Assembly (NCBI GenBank): GCA_943370215.1
Contig: CALRQC020000013.1
Location: forward strand, 71,759 to 135,758
Source: Niveispirillum sp943370215
GTDB lineage: Bacteria > Pseudomonadota > Alphaproteobacteria > Azospirillales > Azospirillaceae
Direction: 5' to 3'
DNA length: 64,000 bases
The notes under the pieces are model-generated. The model searched no databases, was not told the DNA's origin, and saw only the letters and a program-made list of their open reading frames with translations. Each line of letters begins with the position of its first letter. Position 1 is the stretch's first letter. The translations under genes were made by a program, and so were the position numbers. Below are positions 1-8,176 of this stretch, in pieces.

Positions 1-206
1 CACGACGTGGGCCCGATGATTTATCGATCGCCGTGTCGCCGTGTGGTGTGATTGGTATAGCCGGGGATGAACGGTGTTCGATGTGCGTGTCATCACAGTA
101 GCCATGAGCGCGGGCGATAGGCCGGTTGCGTCCCGCGGATGGACACCTACTTGAATTGCCACAATTGAAATCCTATGCGCGGGCAGGCCGCTTACCTGGA
201 TGCCGA
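1..206. other. Left-edge intergenic sequence, no gene seen
   Basis: No reading frame with coding character and no clear hairpin was seen. It lies downstream of the minus-strand diguanylate cyclase that ends at 207, so it may hold the end of that transcript or the promoter of a gene outside the window. Confidence 0.4.
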
Positions 207-1346
207 TTAAAGGCCAGGGGCGGCCAGGTGCACCCGGTTGCGTCCGGCCCGCTTGGCGGCATAGAGGGCCATATCGGCGATGTGGTGCAGATACTGCCAT
301 TCACGTCCCGCCCGGTCGCAGCGGGCAATGCCGATGCTGGTGGTGACCGGGATCGGCTGGCCACGATAAGACACTGCCAGCCCGGCAATGGCAGCGCGCA
401 GCCGTTCCGCCACCTGCAACGCCTGCGGTTCTTCCAGTTCCGGCAGGAACAGCACAAATTCCTCCCCGCCCATGCGGGCCAGGCAATCGTCTTGCCGCAG
501 GCCAGCGCGTAACAACTCGGCGACCGCCACCAGCACCACATCGCCGCCAGCATGGCCATGGCGGTCATTGATCTGCTTGAAATGGTCAAGGTCCAGGCAC
601 AGAACCGTGTCGCCGACACGCAGGGAGGCCGGCAGGCTATCTGCCAGCCAGCGCCGATTGCCGATACCGGTCAGCGCATCAAGGCTGGCCTGGCGACGCA
701 ACTGCGCCTCTGCCCGGTCGGTGGCCATGCTGCTGACCAGGATGACCAGGATGAAATTGCCCAGAATCTGGGCGAAGAATTCCACTGACAGCCAGGGAAC
801 GAAATCCGTTACCCAGATGATGATGCCTGCCCCGGCGCCAAAGGAGAGCGCGCTGGCCCCCAGAATCAGGGCCAGCGGCCCCCGCGATGGCAGCGGTTCC
901 AGCCGCTGCCCGCGCCAGATGATCCAGGCCGCCAGCAGCAGCCAGAGAGCCGCGTTCAGATGGAAGATGACAGCGCGCAAATTGTTTTGCGTATGAAACT
1001 GTGTCAACAGCGCTGTCAACCAAAAGGGGGCGGGCCAGATGAAAAGCCAGCGCCAGTGCCGCAGCGGGCGGCCATTGCTCAGGCAGGCCATGCCGATTGC
1101 CAGCAACGCATGGCCCCAAAGCCCGGCAGTCAGGCTGCCCAGGGTCCAGAAATGCAATGGCAACTGTTGTTGTTCACCCAGGCTGGCCAACAAGGCCCCG
1201 CCGCCCAGCAGCCCCAGCGCCGTTGACAATATGCCCAGCCCCCGCGTCGGCCCCGTCTGGCGGCGATTCAGCAGGAAGGCCCCCGCACCCACCAGCAAGG
1301 ATGACTGGTAGAGAAACAGCACGGTGGCGATATCGAGCGTAATCAT
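207..1346 (-). CDS. Membrane-anchored diguanylate cyclase (GGDEF)
   Basis: Predicted to make cyclic di-GMP from two GTP. The first ~200 residues are a hydrophobic multi-span membrane region with no recognised sensor signature. The C-terminal ~165 residues are a GGDEF domain with an intact signature (GGEEF) and an RxxD inhibitory site (RQDD) five residues before it, so it is likely active and product-inhibited. The frame stays open upstream to 1661, but that extension is Pro/Arg-rich and overlaps the divergent peptidase gene; the ATG at 1346 begins a hydrophobic MITLDIATV segment and is preferred, giving 379 aa. No phosphodiesterase (EAL) domain is present. It stands alone on the minus strand. 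Confidence 0.85.
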   Translation of the reverse strand: MITLDIATVLFLYQSSLLVGAGAFLLNRRQTGPTRGLGILSTALGLLGGGALLASLGEQQQLPLHFWTLGSLTAGLWGHALLAIGMACLSNGRPLRHWRWLFIWPAPFWLTALLTQFHTQNNLRAVIFHLNAALWLLLAAWIIWRGQRLEPLPSRGPLALILGASALSFGAGAGIIIWVTDFVPWLSVEFFAQILGNFILVILVSSMATDRAEAQLRRQASLDALTGIGNRRWLADSLPASLRVGDTVLCLDLDHFKQINDRHGHAGGDVVLVAVAELLRAGLRQDDCLARMGGEEFVLFLPELEEPQALQVAERLRAAIAGLAVSYRGQPIPVTTSIGIARCDRAGREWQYLHHIADMALYAAKRAGRNRVHLAAPGL

Positions 1347-1551
1347 GGCCAGTGGGGCAGAGGGGATAACAGGGCATGGTGCATATCTTCCTGCAAGAGG
1401 CCCCAAAAGGGCTAACCAAATCGATGGGGGCCAGCGCATGGGGGGTGGGATTTTTTCAACTGGCCCCAGCCGATCGTCTGGCGTCGGCCCTTGCCCGTCA
1501 CCAGATGCGTTGCGATAGTCGTCCAACCGTACCCGGACACCCACCAGAAGG

Positions 1552-3648
1552 ATGAGCATCCCCGTGAAGAAGAAGACGCTGCCATCGCTGCTCGGCACCA
1601 GCATACTGGCCCTGGGTTTCACCCTCACCCTGTCGGCTTGTGGGAAGGAAGAAACGGCCAAACCGCCGGCTGCGGCCCCGCAGGCGGCTGCCCCGGCGAC
1701 GGTTGATCTGATCGCGCGTCAGGATCTGTTCGGCAATCCCAGCCGCAGCGGCGCCGCCCTCAGCCCCGATGGCCAGTCCATTGCCTTTCTGGCCCCGCGT
1801 GACGGGGTGATGAATATCTGGGTGGCTCCCGTCGGTCAGATCGATGCCGCCAAGCCGCTGACCGCTGACAAGGACCGGCCGATCCGCCGTTTCTTCTGGG
1901 CACCGGCCGGCGATCAGATCCTTTATCAGCAGGACAAGGGCGGGGATGAGAATTTCCTGCTTTATGGCGTCACGATCGCCACGGGTGAAGCCCGGCTGTT
2001 GACCCCGTTCGAAAAGACCAAGGTGGACATTGTTGCCGTCTCCCGCGCGGTGCCGGATGCCATCCTGGTGGGGCTGAACAACCGCGATCCGCGCTGGCAC
2101 GATGTCTATAAGCTGGATTTGACGTCCGGAAAGCTGGATCTGGTATTCAAGAATGACGGTTATGGCGGCTTCGATGCCGACAAGCAGCTCAACCTGCGGC
2201 TTGCCGCCAAGCCGCTGCCCGATGGTGGGATGCAGTTGGAACCGTTCGGCAAGGATGGCAAGCCGGGCAAGCCCATCTTGACCATCAGCGGTGATGATGC
2301 CCTCTCGACCAGCGTTGCCGGCATCCCGCTGGAGGGCAATATCGCCTATCTGCTGTCCACGGCCGACCGGGACAAGGCGGCCCTCTATACGCTGGATCTG
2401 GGCAGCGGTGAGAAGAAGCTGCTGGCTGACAGCGACAAGGCCGATATTGGCGGCATCATGGAAAACCCGACCACCGGGGCGGTGGAGGCCTTCAATGTCG
2501 ATTATCTGAAGGATGAATGGACCCCGGTGGGCGATGCGGTGGCCGCCGACATCACCTTCCTGAATGATCAGGCCAAGGGGCAATGGGCCGTCACCAGCCG
2601 GTCGAAGGATGATAATCTGTGGACCGTCGCCATCGACCGGGTGACGGAGCCGGCCGCCTATTTCCTGTATGACCGCAAGGCGAAAAGCCTGACCAAGCTG
2701 TTCACCGTGCGCCCCAACCTGGAAGGCAAGACCCTGGCGCCGATGCAGGCGCTGGAAATCCCGTCGCGCGATGGCAAAACCCTGGTCAGCTATCTGACCC
2801 TGCCGGCCGGATCGGACAAGGATGGCGACGGCAAGCCCGACCAGCCGGTCCCCCTGGTGCTGAACGTGCATGGGGGGCCCTGGGCCCGTGACAGTTTCGG
2901 CTATGATGGCGAGCATCAATGGCTGGCCAATCGCGGCTATGCCGTGCTGTCGGTGAATTTCCGCGGCTCCACCGGCTTCGGCAAGGGCTTCACCAATGCC
3001 GGTGACAAGCAATGGGGCCGCGCCATGCATGATGATCTGGTCGATGCCGTCGATTGGGCCATCAACAAAGGCATCGCCTCCAAGGACAAGGTGGCGATCT
3101 ATGGCGGCTCCTATGGTGGCTATGCCACGCTGTGGGGCATGACCAACACGCCCGACCGTTTTGCCTGTGGTGTGGATATTGTCGGCCCGTCCAACCTGAA
3201 TACGCTGCTGGCCAGCGTGCCGGAATATTGGGCCGCCTTCTTTGAGCAACTGGCCCGCCGCGTGGGTGACCCCCGCACGGAAGAGGGCAAGGCCCTGCTG
3301 ACCGAACGGTCCCCGCTGACCCATGTGGACAGGATTTCAAAGCCCTTGTTGATTGCCCAGGGGGCCAATGACCCGCGCGTGAAGCAGGCCGAAGCCGATC
3401 AGATCGTTACCGCCATGAAGACCCGGAACATCCCGGTCACCTATGTGCTGTATCCCGATGAAGGCCACGGCTTTGCCCGCCCGACCAACCGCACCAGCTT
3501 CTATGCCGTGGCGGAAGGTTTCCTGGCGCATTGCCTGGGTGGACGGCAGGAGCCGGTGGGCAATGATTTCGCCGGTTCCAGCATCCAGGTGCCGGAAGGC
3601 GGTGATTATGTACCCGGTTTGAAGGAGGCGCTGGCCGCCAAGAAGTAA
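1552..3648 (+). CDS. S9 prolyl oligopeptidase-family lipoprotein peptidase
   Basis: Serine peptidase of the dipeptidyl/acylaminoacyl peptidase type, predicted to be anchored in the envelope and to trim peptides. It starts with a lipoprotein signal ending in the lipobox LSAC, followed by an Ala/Pro linker, a TolB/WD-like beta-propeller over roughly residues 55-400, and an alpha/beta-hydrolase domain. The nucleophile motif GGSYGG puts the Ser at residue 520; the Asp is probably in GANDPRV and the His in DEGHGF. Length (698 aa) is normal. A Shine-Dalgarno AGAAGG abuts the ATG at 1552 with no spacer, so the in-frame GTG at 1564 (MKKKT..., better spacing) may be the real start. A terminator hairpin follows. 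Confidence 0.9.
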   Translation: MSIPVKKKTLPSLLGTSILALGFTLTLSACGKEETAKPPAAAPQAAAPATVDLIARQDLFGNPSRSGAALSPDGQSIAFLAPRDGVMNIWVAPVGQIDAAKPLTADKDRPIRRFFWAPAGDQILYQQDKGGDENFLLYGVTIATGEARLLTPFEKTKVDIVAVSRAVPDAILVGLNNRDPRWHDVYKLDLTSGKLDLVFKNDGYGGFDADKQLNLRLAAKPLPDGGMQLEPFGKDGKPGKPILTISGDDALSTSVAGIPLEGNIAYLLSTADRDKAALYTLDLGSGEKKLLADSDKADIGGIMENPTTGAVEAFNVDYLKDEWTPVGDAVAADITFLNDQAKGQWAVTSRSKDDNLWTVAIDRVTEPAAYFLYDRKAKSLTKLFTVRPNLEGKTLAPMQALEIPSRDGKTLVSYLTLPAGSDKDGDGKPDQPVPLVLNVHGGPWARDSFGYDGEHQWLANRGYAVLSVNFRGSTGFGKGFTNAGDKQWGRAMHDDLVDAVDWAINKGIASKDKVAIYGGSYGGYATLWGMTNTPDRFACGVDIVGPSNLNTLLASVPEYWAAFFEQLARRVGDPRTEEGKALLTERSPLTHVDRISKPLLIAQGANDPRVKQAEADQIVTAMKTRNIPVTYVLYPDEGHGFARPTNRTSFYAVAEGFLAHCLGGRQEPVGNDFAGSSIQVPEGGDYVPGLKEALAAKK

Positions 3649-3655
3649 CCGGGGT

Positions 3656-3691
3656 GGGGCCGTTCCCGGGGGACGGCCCCGTCTCTCTTTT
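3656..3691 (+). terminator. Rho-independent terminator after the S9 peptidase
   Basis: Arms GGGGCCGT/ACGGCCCC (3656-3663/3673-3680) followed by a T-rich tract GTCTCTCTTTT. It lies between convergent genes. Confidence 0.8.
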
Positions 3692-3694
3692 CGG

Positions 3695-4387
3695 TCAAGG
3701 CAATTTCAGGGGTGTGTGGGGCGACAGTTCCAGCCGCCGTTCCGCCCGGCAGCCGCCAGCCGCCAATTGCCGGTTCAGCACAGTATTGATGGCGCGCAGG
3801 ATTTGCGCCCGGTCGATGATGCGCAGCAACCCATCAGCACTGAAACGCAGGTTGAATTCCGGCCCCGCCTTGTGCAGCAGGGCTGCCGGATCGGGGCCGG
3901 GACATTCCACCAGCACCAGGGTTGGCGCCTCCGTTCCCTGGCGCACCAAGGCCAGGGGCAGATAGGCATAACGCTCCGCATCCTCGTCCTTCAGGGCGGC
4001 GGGCAGACGGGTGCGGCTGTCCAGCCGCCGCAAGCCTTCCCCGGTCAGGCGGATCTGTGCCAGATACAGCGCCCGTGCCTCCCCACCCGGTACGGAAAGG
4101 CGCGACAGATCGGTTTCAGCAAGGCGGGCGAAGGCGACGGAGCCGACGCGCCCCCCAGCACCTGACACCACATAGCGGGTGCCGACCCGCATCGTCTCTT
4201 CCCGCACCGTCAGCGTATCCCCCAGCCCGCTGGGCATATCGCGGGAGAAGACGCCATGGGGCAGCGCCTCGCCTGTGGGCAGCAGCGGCGTGGCGCTCTG
4301 CCCCAGCAGACAGCCGCCCAGCGGCAGGCAGGCGGCCAGGGTCACCAAGATGCGGTGTCCAGCGGCGACTGCTGCCGTGCGGCACAT
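3695..4387 (-). CDS. Putative lipoprotein of unknown function
   Basis: About 230 aa with a lipoprotein-like signal ending in LGGC, then a region with no domain I recognise, including an internal ECPGPDP segment and a C-terminal part with two basic/Leu-rich stretches. The frame is open to 4462, where an ATG overlaps the stop of the upstream M15-like gene as ATGA, which would suggest coupling. That start would put 25 residues ahead of the signal peptide, and this DNA matches a diverged copy of an intergenic repeat seen elsewhere in the window. I therefore prefer the ATG at 4387, itself inside the repeat copy. It is probably the last gene of the minus-strand group that includes the response regulator and the peptidase. 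Confidence 0.6.
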   Translation of the reverse strand: MCRTAAVAAGHRILVTLAACLPLGGCLLGQSATPLLPTGEALPHGVFSRDMPSGLGDTLTVREETMRVGTRYVVSGAGGRVGSVAFARLAETDLSRLSVPGGEARALYLAQIRLTGEGLRRLDSRTRLPAALKDEDAERYAYLPLALVRQGTEAPTLVLVECPGPDPAALLHKAGPEFNLRFSADGLLRIIDRAQILRAINTVLNRQLAAGGCRAERRLELSPHTPLKLP

Positions 4388-4445
4388 ACCGCGTAGCCAA
4401 GCCTGCGGATGCAGGCGCCCGGCGATTGAGGGAACATGAAAATAC
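4358..4445 (+). repeat. Diverged copy of the palindrome-rich intergenic repeat
   Basis: By eye it aligns to the core at 12661-12746 in the same orientation. Shared blocks in order include AGCGGCGACTGCTG versus AGCGACCGCTGG, CGGCAC, AGCCAAG, GCGGATGC, GCCCGGCG, TTGAGGGAA and TGAAA. Unlike the other copies it lies between two codirectional genes, overlaps the start of one of them and has lost its perfect palindromes. Confidence 0.6.
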
Positions 4446-4458
4446 CAGCTTCCCCCCT

Positions 4459-5043
4459 TCATCGTGTCCGCCAGGTGCGGTTGGGGCCGGTATCGATATG
4501 GGTATGGCCGGTGGAGGGGTAATAGGCAGAACCGCCGCGCTGCATGGTCTTGGCGATTTCACCCAGCGCCGGGCCGGGCAGCAGCGGTACGCGGAAATCC
4601 ATGGCTTTTCCCTGCAGGTGATAGCTTTCGCGGGCCGCATTGCCATTCACCTTCACCAGATCGGCATTGGTGCCGGCGGAACGGAACCCGTCCGTCACCT
4701 CCACCACCGTGGTGGGCGGCAGGCCGGTGCGCATCAGCAGGTCGAACAGGAAATCCATCAGCAGCGGGTCGATGGGCCGTTCCTCCCCCGTGCGCCGGTC
4801 GCGCAGCAAATGGTTGATCTTGACCATGGCATCCCGGTCGTAATCACCATTATGGAAATAGATCACGTCCACCATCTCCTTCGACCTTGGATAGGTCAAC
4901 ACCACGCGCCGCACATCGGGCAGCGGCGGCAGCACCACTTCCGGTTCCGGCGGCGGTTGCGGCGGTCGGCTGGTACAGCCGGCCAGGGCCAGGGCGGCGG
5001 CGGTCAGCAGAAGGAACAACAGGTGACGGCAGGAAAAGGGCAA
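4459..5043 (-). CDS. DUF882/YcbK-like M15 peptidase lipoprotein
   Basis: Predicted zinc peptidase of the peptidase M15_2 (DUF882) family, related to E. coli MepK, which cleaves peptidoglycan cross-links. The 194-aa protein has a lipoprotein signal ending in LAGC and a Pro-rich linker. The family signature follows: DGFRSAGTN, then HLQGKAMDF (His and Asp metal ligands), then GHTHIDTG (second His). E. coli MepK has a Tat signal instead; a lipoprotein version would be tethered to a membrane. Its stop overlaps an upstream ATG of the next open frame, and the response regulator gene ends 51 bp upstream, so the three may be cotranscribed. Confidence 0.8.
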   Translation of the reverse strand: MPFSCRHLLFLLLTAAALALAGCTSRPPQPPPEPEVVLPPLPDVRRVVLTYPRSKEMVDVIYFHNGDYDRDAMVKINHLLRDRRTGEERPIDPLLMDFLFDLLMRTGLPPTTVVEVTDGFRSAGTNADLVKVNGNAARESYHLQGKAMDFRVPLLPGPALGEIAKTMQRGGSAYYPSTGHTHIDTGPNRTWRTR

Positions 5044-5094
5044 GGGTGGGCTCCGGCGACGACGGCAAGGGCAGGGGCAGGCAGGCAGGGCGGT

Positions 5095-5757
5095 TCAGGG
5101 GGCGAGACGGTAGCCGCCCCCTTCGGTCAATAACAGGGTCGGCGCGGTGGCATCGGCCTCCATCTTGCGGCGCAGCCGGTAGATATGGGTTTCAAGCGTG
5201 TGGGTGCTGACCCCTTGCCTGTATCCCCAGACCTGCTCCAGCAGGGCGTCGCGCGATACCGTGCCCCCTGCCGCATCATGCAGCAGACGCAGCAGGGCGG
5301 TTTCCTTGTCCGTCAGCCGGACCTTGTGCCCATCATCGGGCCGGACCAGCAGCTTCTCATCGACATGGAACTGATAGGGCCCCAGTGGCAGCGGTGGCAC
5401 GCGGGTTGTCTCTGCCGGCGGGCGCAACAGCGCATCCAGCCGGCCCAGCAACTGGCCCAGGCGGAAGGGTTTGGCGATATGGTCATTGGCGGCGGCCACC
5501 ACCCGGCCGCCCAGCAGAATGATGGGGCAGGCGATGCCCTGGCCCCGCCAGGCGGTGCAGAGGGCCGCACCATCGCCATCGGGCAGGGTGCCCGCCAGCA
5601 GAATGGCGGTAAAGGGGCCCTGCGCCGTCAGGGCGGCGATTGCTTCGGCGGCTGTCCCGGTCTCCACCACCTGCATGTCGCGCAGCAGCAACTGTTCCGC
5701 GACGGACTGGCGCAGCGGCAGGTCGTCATCGACCAGAAGGATCAGCGGGCCGGTCAT
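5095..5757 (-). CDS. OmpR/PhoB-type response regulator with atypical receiver
   Basis: DNA-binding regulator of 220 aa: receiver domain at residues 4-110 and a winged-helix Trans_reg_C domain at about 125-220 (TDKETALLRLL, LLEQVWGY, THTLETHIYRLRRKM). The acidic pocket (VDDD) and the conserved Lys (AKPF) are present. The phospho-acceptor position, aligned against LLDLMLPDGDG, reads LLAGTLPDGDG, placing Ala55 where Asp is expected. The Thr/Ser before the last strand is also Gly (LLGGR). It probably works without phosphorylation or responds to another signal. No histidine kinase lies nearby. It sits 57 bp downstream of the methyltransferase that ends the pterin-like cluster and may belong to that transcript. 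Confidence 0.85.
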   Translation of the reverse strand: MTGPLILLVDDDLPLRQSVAEQLLLRDMQVVETGTAAEAIAALTAQGPFTAILLAGTLPDGDGAALCTAWRGQGIACPIILLGGRVVAAANDHIAKPFRLGQLLGRLDALLRPPAETTRVPPLPLGPYQFHVDEKLLVRPDDGHKVRLTDKETALLRLLHDAAGGTVSRDALLEQVWGYRQGVSTHTLETHIYRLRRKMEADATAPTLLLTEGGGYRLAP

Positions 5758-5814
5758 GCGTTGGGGCGGGCAGGGGGAACCGGTGCGATTGATAGCATGG
5801 ATGCGGGCGGCGTA

Positions 5815-6681
5815 TCAGCGCCGCGCGAAAATATCCATATGCCCTACGCTCAGCCCCGATATGCCATCGCGGGCCATCGCCTGCCGGCGCTGCTGCCAAT
5901 CGGCGATGCGGCTGGCGGCGGCGGGTTCCATCGCCGTGGCGGCCTTGGCGTGGAAATTCAGCAGGGCCAGATGGGCCGCCAGCCGCTTTTCCCCGATGGT
6001 CCAGTCCGACCGGCCCTGTTCCACCTTATAACCGGCGCGGGTCAGCGCCTTGGCCAAAGCGGCGGGGGCGGCGGGCCCCAGGGCGGGGCCGAATCCCTTG
6101 TCCTTGCCCATATGGGCATGGAACCGTTCCAGCACGAAATCATCATCCGGATCGGGGGTGGAAAAGGCAATGCGCCCATCCACCATCAGCGTGAACAGCA
6201 GCGGCGGATAGCCCGCCACCGCCAGTTCATCGGCAAAGCTCTCCACCCAGGGGGCGGAGACCAGGTCGAACAGGGCGTTGGCGGTGATGCCATCATACTG
6301 GTTCAGCCCCAGATCGGTCAGATTGCGGGCAATATCGCAGCTCCGCATCTCCACCCGGATGCCCATATCCTCGCAACTGATGTGATAGGCGCGGCGCTGT
6401 TCCTTGACGGTCCAGCCATTGCGCTCCGCCCAATGCTGCATCTCCCCCGGCGCCTTGGCCAGCAGCTTGCGGTCCTTTTCAATCAGGGTCCAATCCTGCT
6501 GGGCCCGACCCAGCTTCAACGCCAACTGGCGGACATTATTGCCGGTGCCAGAGCCCAGATCGATCAGCATTGGTTCGGCCGGCAGCACCCGGCCAAACCC
6601 CCAGGCGAAGGCGGCGACACGCGCCACCTCATCCAGGGGATCGCGCAGGCGCAGCCAGTCGGCATCAAATTCATTGCTCAT
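5815..6681 (-). CDS. Class I SAM-dependent methyltransferase
   Basis: A 288-aa Rossmann-fold methyltransferase. Motif I reads LIDLGSGTGNN (around residue 40), motif II is an acidic WTLIEKD strand, and motif IV-like NALFDLVS follows. The substrate cannot be told from sequence. The start ATG overlaps the glycosyltransferase stop by 4 bp (ATGA), indicating coupled translation, so it likely acts on the same product as the glycosyltransferase, the PTPS-like protein and the MDR enzyme upstream. Confidence 0.8.
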   Translation of the reverse strand: MSNEFDADWLRLRDPLDEVARVAAFAWGFGRVLPAEPMLIDLGSGTGNNVRQLALKLGRAQQDWTLIEKDRKLLAKAPGEMQHWAERNGWTVKEQRRAYHISCEDMGIRVEMRSCDIARNLTDLGLNQYDGITANALFDLVSAPWVESFADELAVAGYPPLLFTLMVDGRIAFSTPDPDDDFVLERFHAHMGKDKGFGPALGPAAPAALAKALTRAGYKVEQGRSDWTIGEKRLAAHLALLNFHAKAATAMEPAAASRIADWQQRRQAMARDGISGLSVGHMDIFARR

Positions 6682-7766
6682 GCGATGCGCTCGATTTCCG
6701 GATTGCTGGCCAGGCTCTGGGCCAGGGCAGACCGGATGATGCTGATCGTATCCTCCCAGTTTGGCAAGCCGGCACCGGCGGCCTTTGCTGCCTCGGCCGC
6801 CCGCCCCCGCGCGTTGCCGTCGGCGATCAGTGGTTCCAGCGCGCGGGCCAGCGCCCCGGCATCACCCGCCGGCACCAGACCGCCCGCCGCTGCCGGCACA
6901 AATTCCGCCAGCGCGCCCACCTGGCTGACCACCGTCGGCAGGCCACGGGCCAGCGCCTCAGCCGCCACCATGCCGTACCCTTCATGGAAGGTGGGCAGCA
7001 CGAAAATATCGGCCCCGCGCCATTGCGCCTCCAACGCCTCGGCGGCCAGTTCGCCGGCCAGTTCCACCCGCTCGGCGATGCCGCGTTCGGCCATGGCCTC
7101 CCGCAGGGCGCGTTCATGGCCGGGATGCCGCTCCGCCCCCACCAGCACCAGCCGCCAGGGCAGATGGCGCAGCCGGGACAAAGCTTCCACCAGCACCAGA
7201 TGGCCCTTGCGCGGGGTCAGGCTGGCCACGCAGAGCAGAACAGGGGTTTCCCCGCCGCTGCCGGTGCTGGGGCTGGCGGGGTCGGTGCCCGGATTGGCGA
7301 TGGTGATGCGCTTTTCCGGCACATCCAGCGCCATGACATCGGCCGCCGTGGCCCGGCTGGGCACGATCACCCGGCGGACATAGGCCAGCGTGTCGCGTTC
7401 CAGCCGGCGCAGCAGGTCCGCTTCTTCCACATCCAGCCCGGCCTCCAGATGCAGCGGGTGATGCACCAGGGCGGTCATGCGCAGGCGATAGCGGTCCACC
7501 CACAGGGCATGGGCGGCCACGGGCAGGGCCAGCCCATCCACCAGCACCACCGACCCGTCGGGGATCATGCTCATGATCTGGTCGGCATTGCTGCGCGACC
7601 GTTCATCCACGAACGGGTGCGGCCCGGTCAGCTCATGCACCTGCACCTCCTCCCCGCGCGCGATCAGCCCATCGCGGATGCGGCGCAGGAAGCCATAGCC
7701 GCCGGTCAACTGGTTGATGGCACCGGGGGAGATGATATGGACGGGAACACCAATACGCCGGTTCAT
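6678..7766 (-). CDS. GT4-type glycosyltransferase
   Basis: A 362-aa GT-B fold retaining glycosyltransferase. The N-terminal half carries the acceptor-side Gly-rich loop (INQLTGGYGF). The C-terminal half has the GT4 nucleotide-sugar features: VASLTPRKGH and the EX7E motif in FHEGYGMVAAE, with the first Glu in HEGYG and the second in AAEAL. There is no signal peptide, so it is cytoplasmic or peripheral. It overlaps both neighbours by 4 bp. The sugar donor and acceptor are unknown; context suggests a pterin- or pyrimidine-like acceptor. Confidence 0.85.
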   Translation of the reverse strand: MNRRIGVPVHIISPGAINQLTGGYGFLRRIRDGLIARGEEVQVHELTGPHPFVDERSRSNADQIMSMIPDGSVVLVDGLALPVAAHALWVDRYRLRMTALVHHPLHLEAGLDVEEADLLRRLERDTLAYVRRVIVPSRATAADVMALDVPEKRITIANPGTDPASPSTGSGGETPVLLCVASLTPRKGHLVLVEALSRLRHLPWRLVLVGAERHPGHERALREAMAERGIAERVELAGELAAEALEAQWRGADIFVLPTFHEGYGMVAAEALARGLPTVVSQVGALAEFVPAAAGGLVPAGDAGALARALEPLIADGNARGRAAEAAKAAGAGLPNWEDTISIIRSALAQSLASNPEIERIA

Positions 7767-8176
7767 GCGACATCTCCCGCGACCGGTGCCTCAAAGGCGG
7801 CCCAGGCCGTATGTGATTCATGCAAACTGATCTTCAGGCTGGCCACCTGTTGTCCATCCACCCCCAAGGCACCCGCCCGGATGCCGTCCGACAGGCGGCG
7901 ATGGATTTCCCCGGCCAGGAATTCCGTGGTGGTGTTGCGGCCCGCCAGTTCCGGCACCTCGTCCAGATTGCGATAATTCAGCGGGGCCAGCACCTGCTTC
8001 AACAGGTCGGAGGCCTGTCCGATATCCACCACCAGCCCGTCGGCGGACAGGGCGGGCCGGCGGAATTCGGCATCAACGACAAAGGTGGCACCGTGCAATT
8101 GCTGCGCCGGGCCGAAAATAGCCCCCTTGAAACTGTGGGCGATCATGATGTGATCGCGGACGGTCAGGGAATACAT
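7763..8176 (-). CDS. PTPS/QueD-like protein with degenerate active site
   Basis: A 137-aa protein of the 6-pyruvoyl-tetrahydropterin synthase/6-carboxytetrahydropterin synthase fold. Two of the three family zinc-ligand His positions are visible (His14 in IAHSF, His28 in LHGAT); the third, in the usual HGH, is Ala30. The catalytic LDHxxLN motif reads LNYRNLD (Asn67-Tyr68 replacing Asp-His), and the usual Cys is not seen. The late Glu is kept (LHESH, Glu120), as is the NTTTE variant of PTSE. The chemistry may thus differ from QueD. The start at 8176 lies inside the end of the MDR gene (13-bp overlap); the stop overlaps the glycosyltransferase start. An in-frame start at 8221 would add 15 residues with no family match. 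Confidence 0.75.
   Translation of the reverse strand: MYSLTVRDHIMIAHSFKGAIFGPAQQLHGATFVVDAEFRRPALSADGLVVDIGQASDLLKQVLAPLNYRNLDEVPELAGRNTTTEFLAGEIHRRLSDGIRAGALGVDGQQVASLKISLHESHTAWAAFEAPVAGDVA

Noticed and set aside
1498..3324. A 608-codon minus-strand open frame opposite the S9 peptidase
   Set aside because: It is antisense to a clear gene with catalytic motifs, and its translation is Gly/Arg/His-rich with no domain. GC-rich third positions keep opposite frames open.
5185..7383. A 732-codon plus-strand open frame over the regulator, methyltransferase and glycosyltransferase
   Set aside because: Its translation is low-complexity Gln/Gly/Pro/Arg and it lies over three genes with recognised motifs on the other strand.
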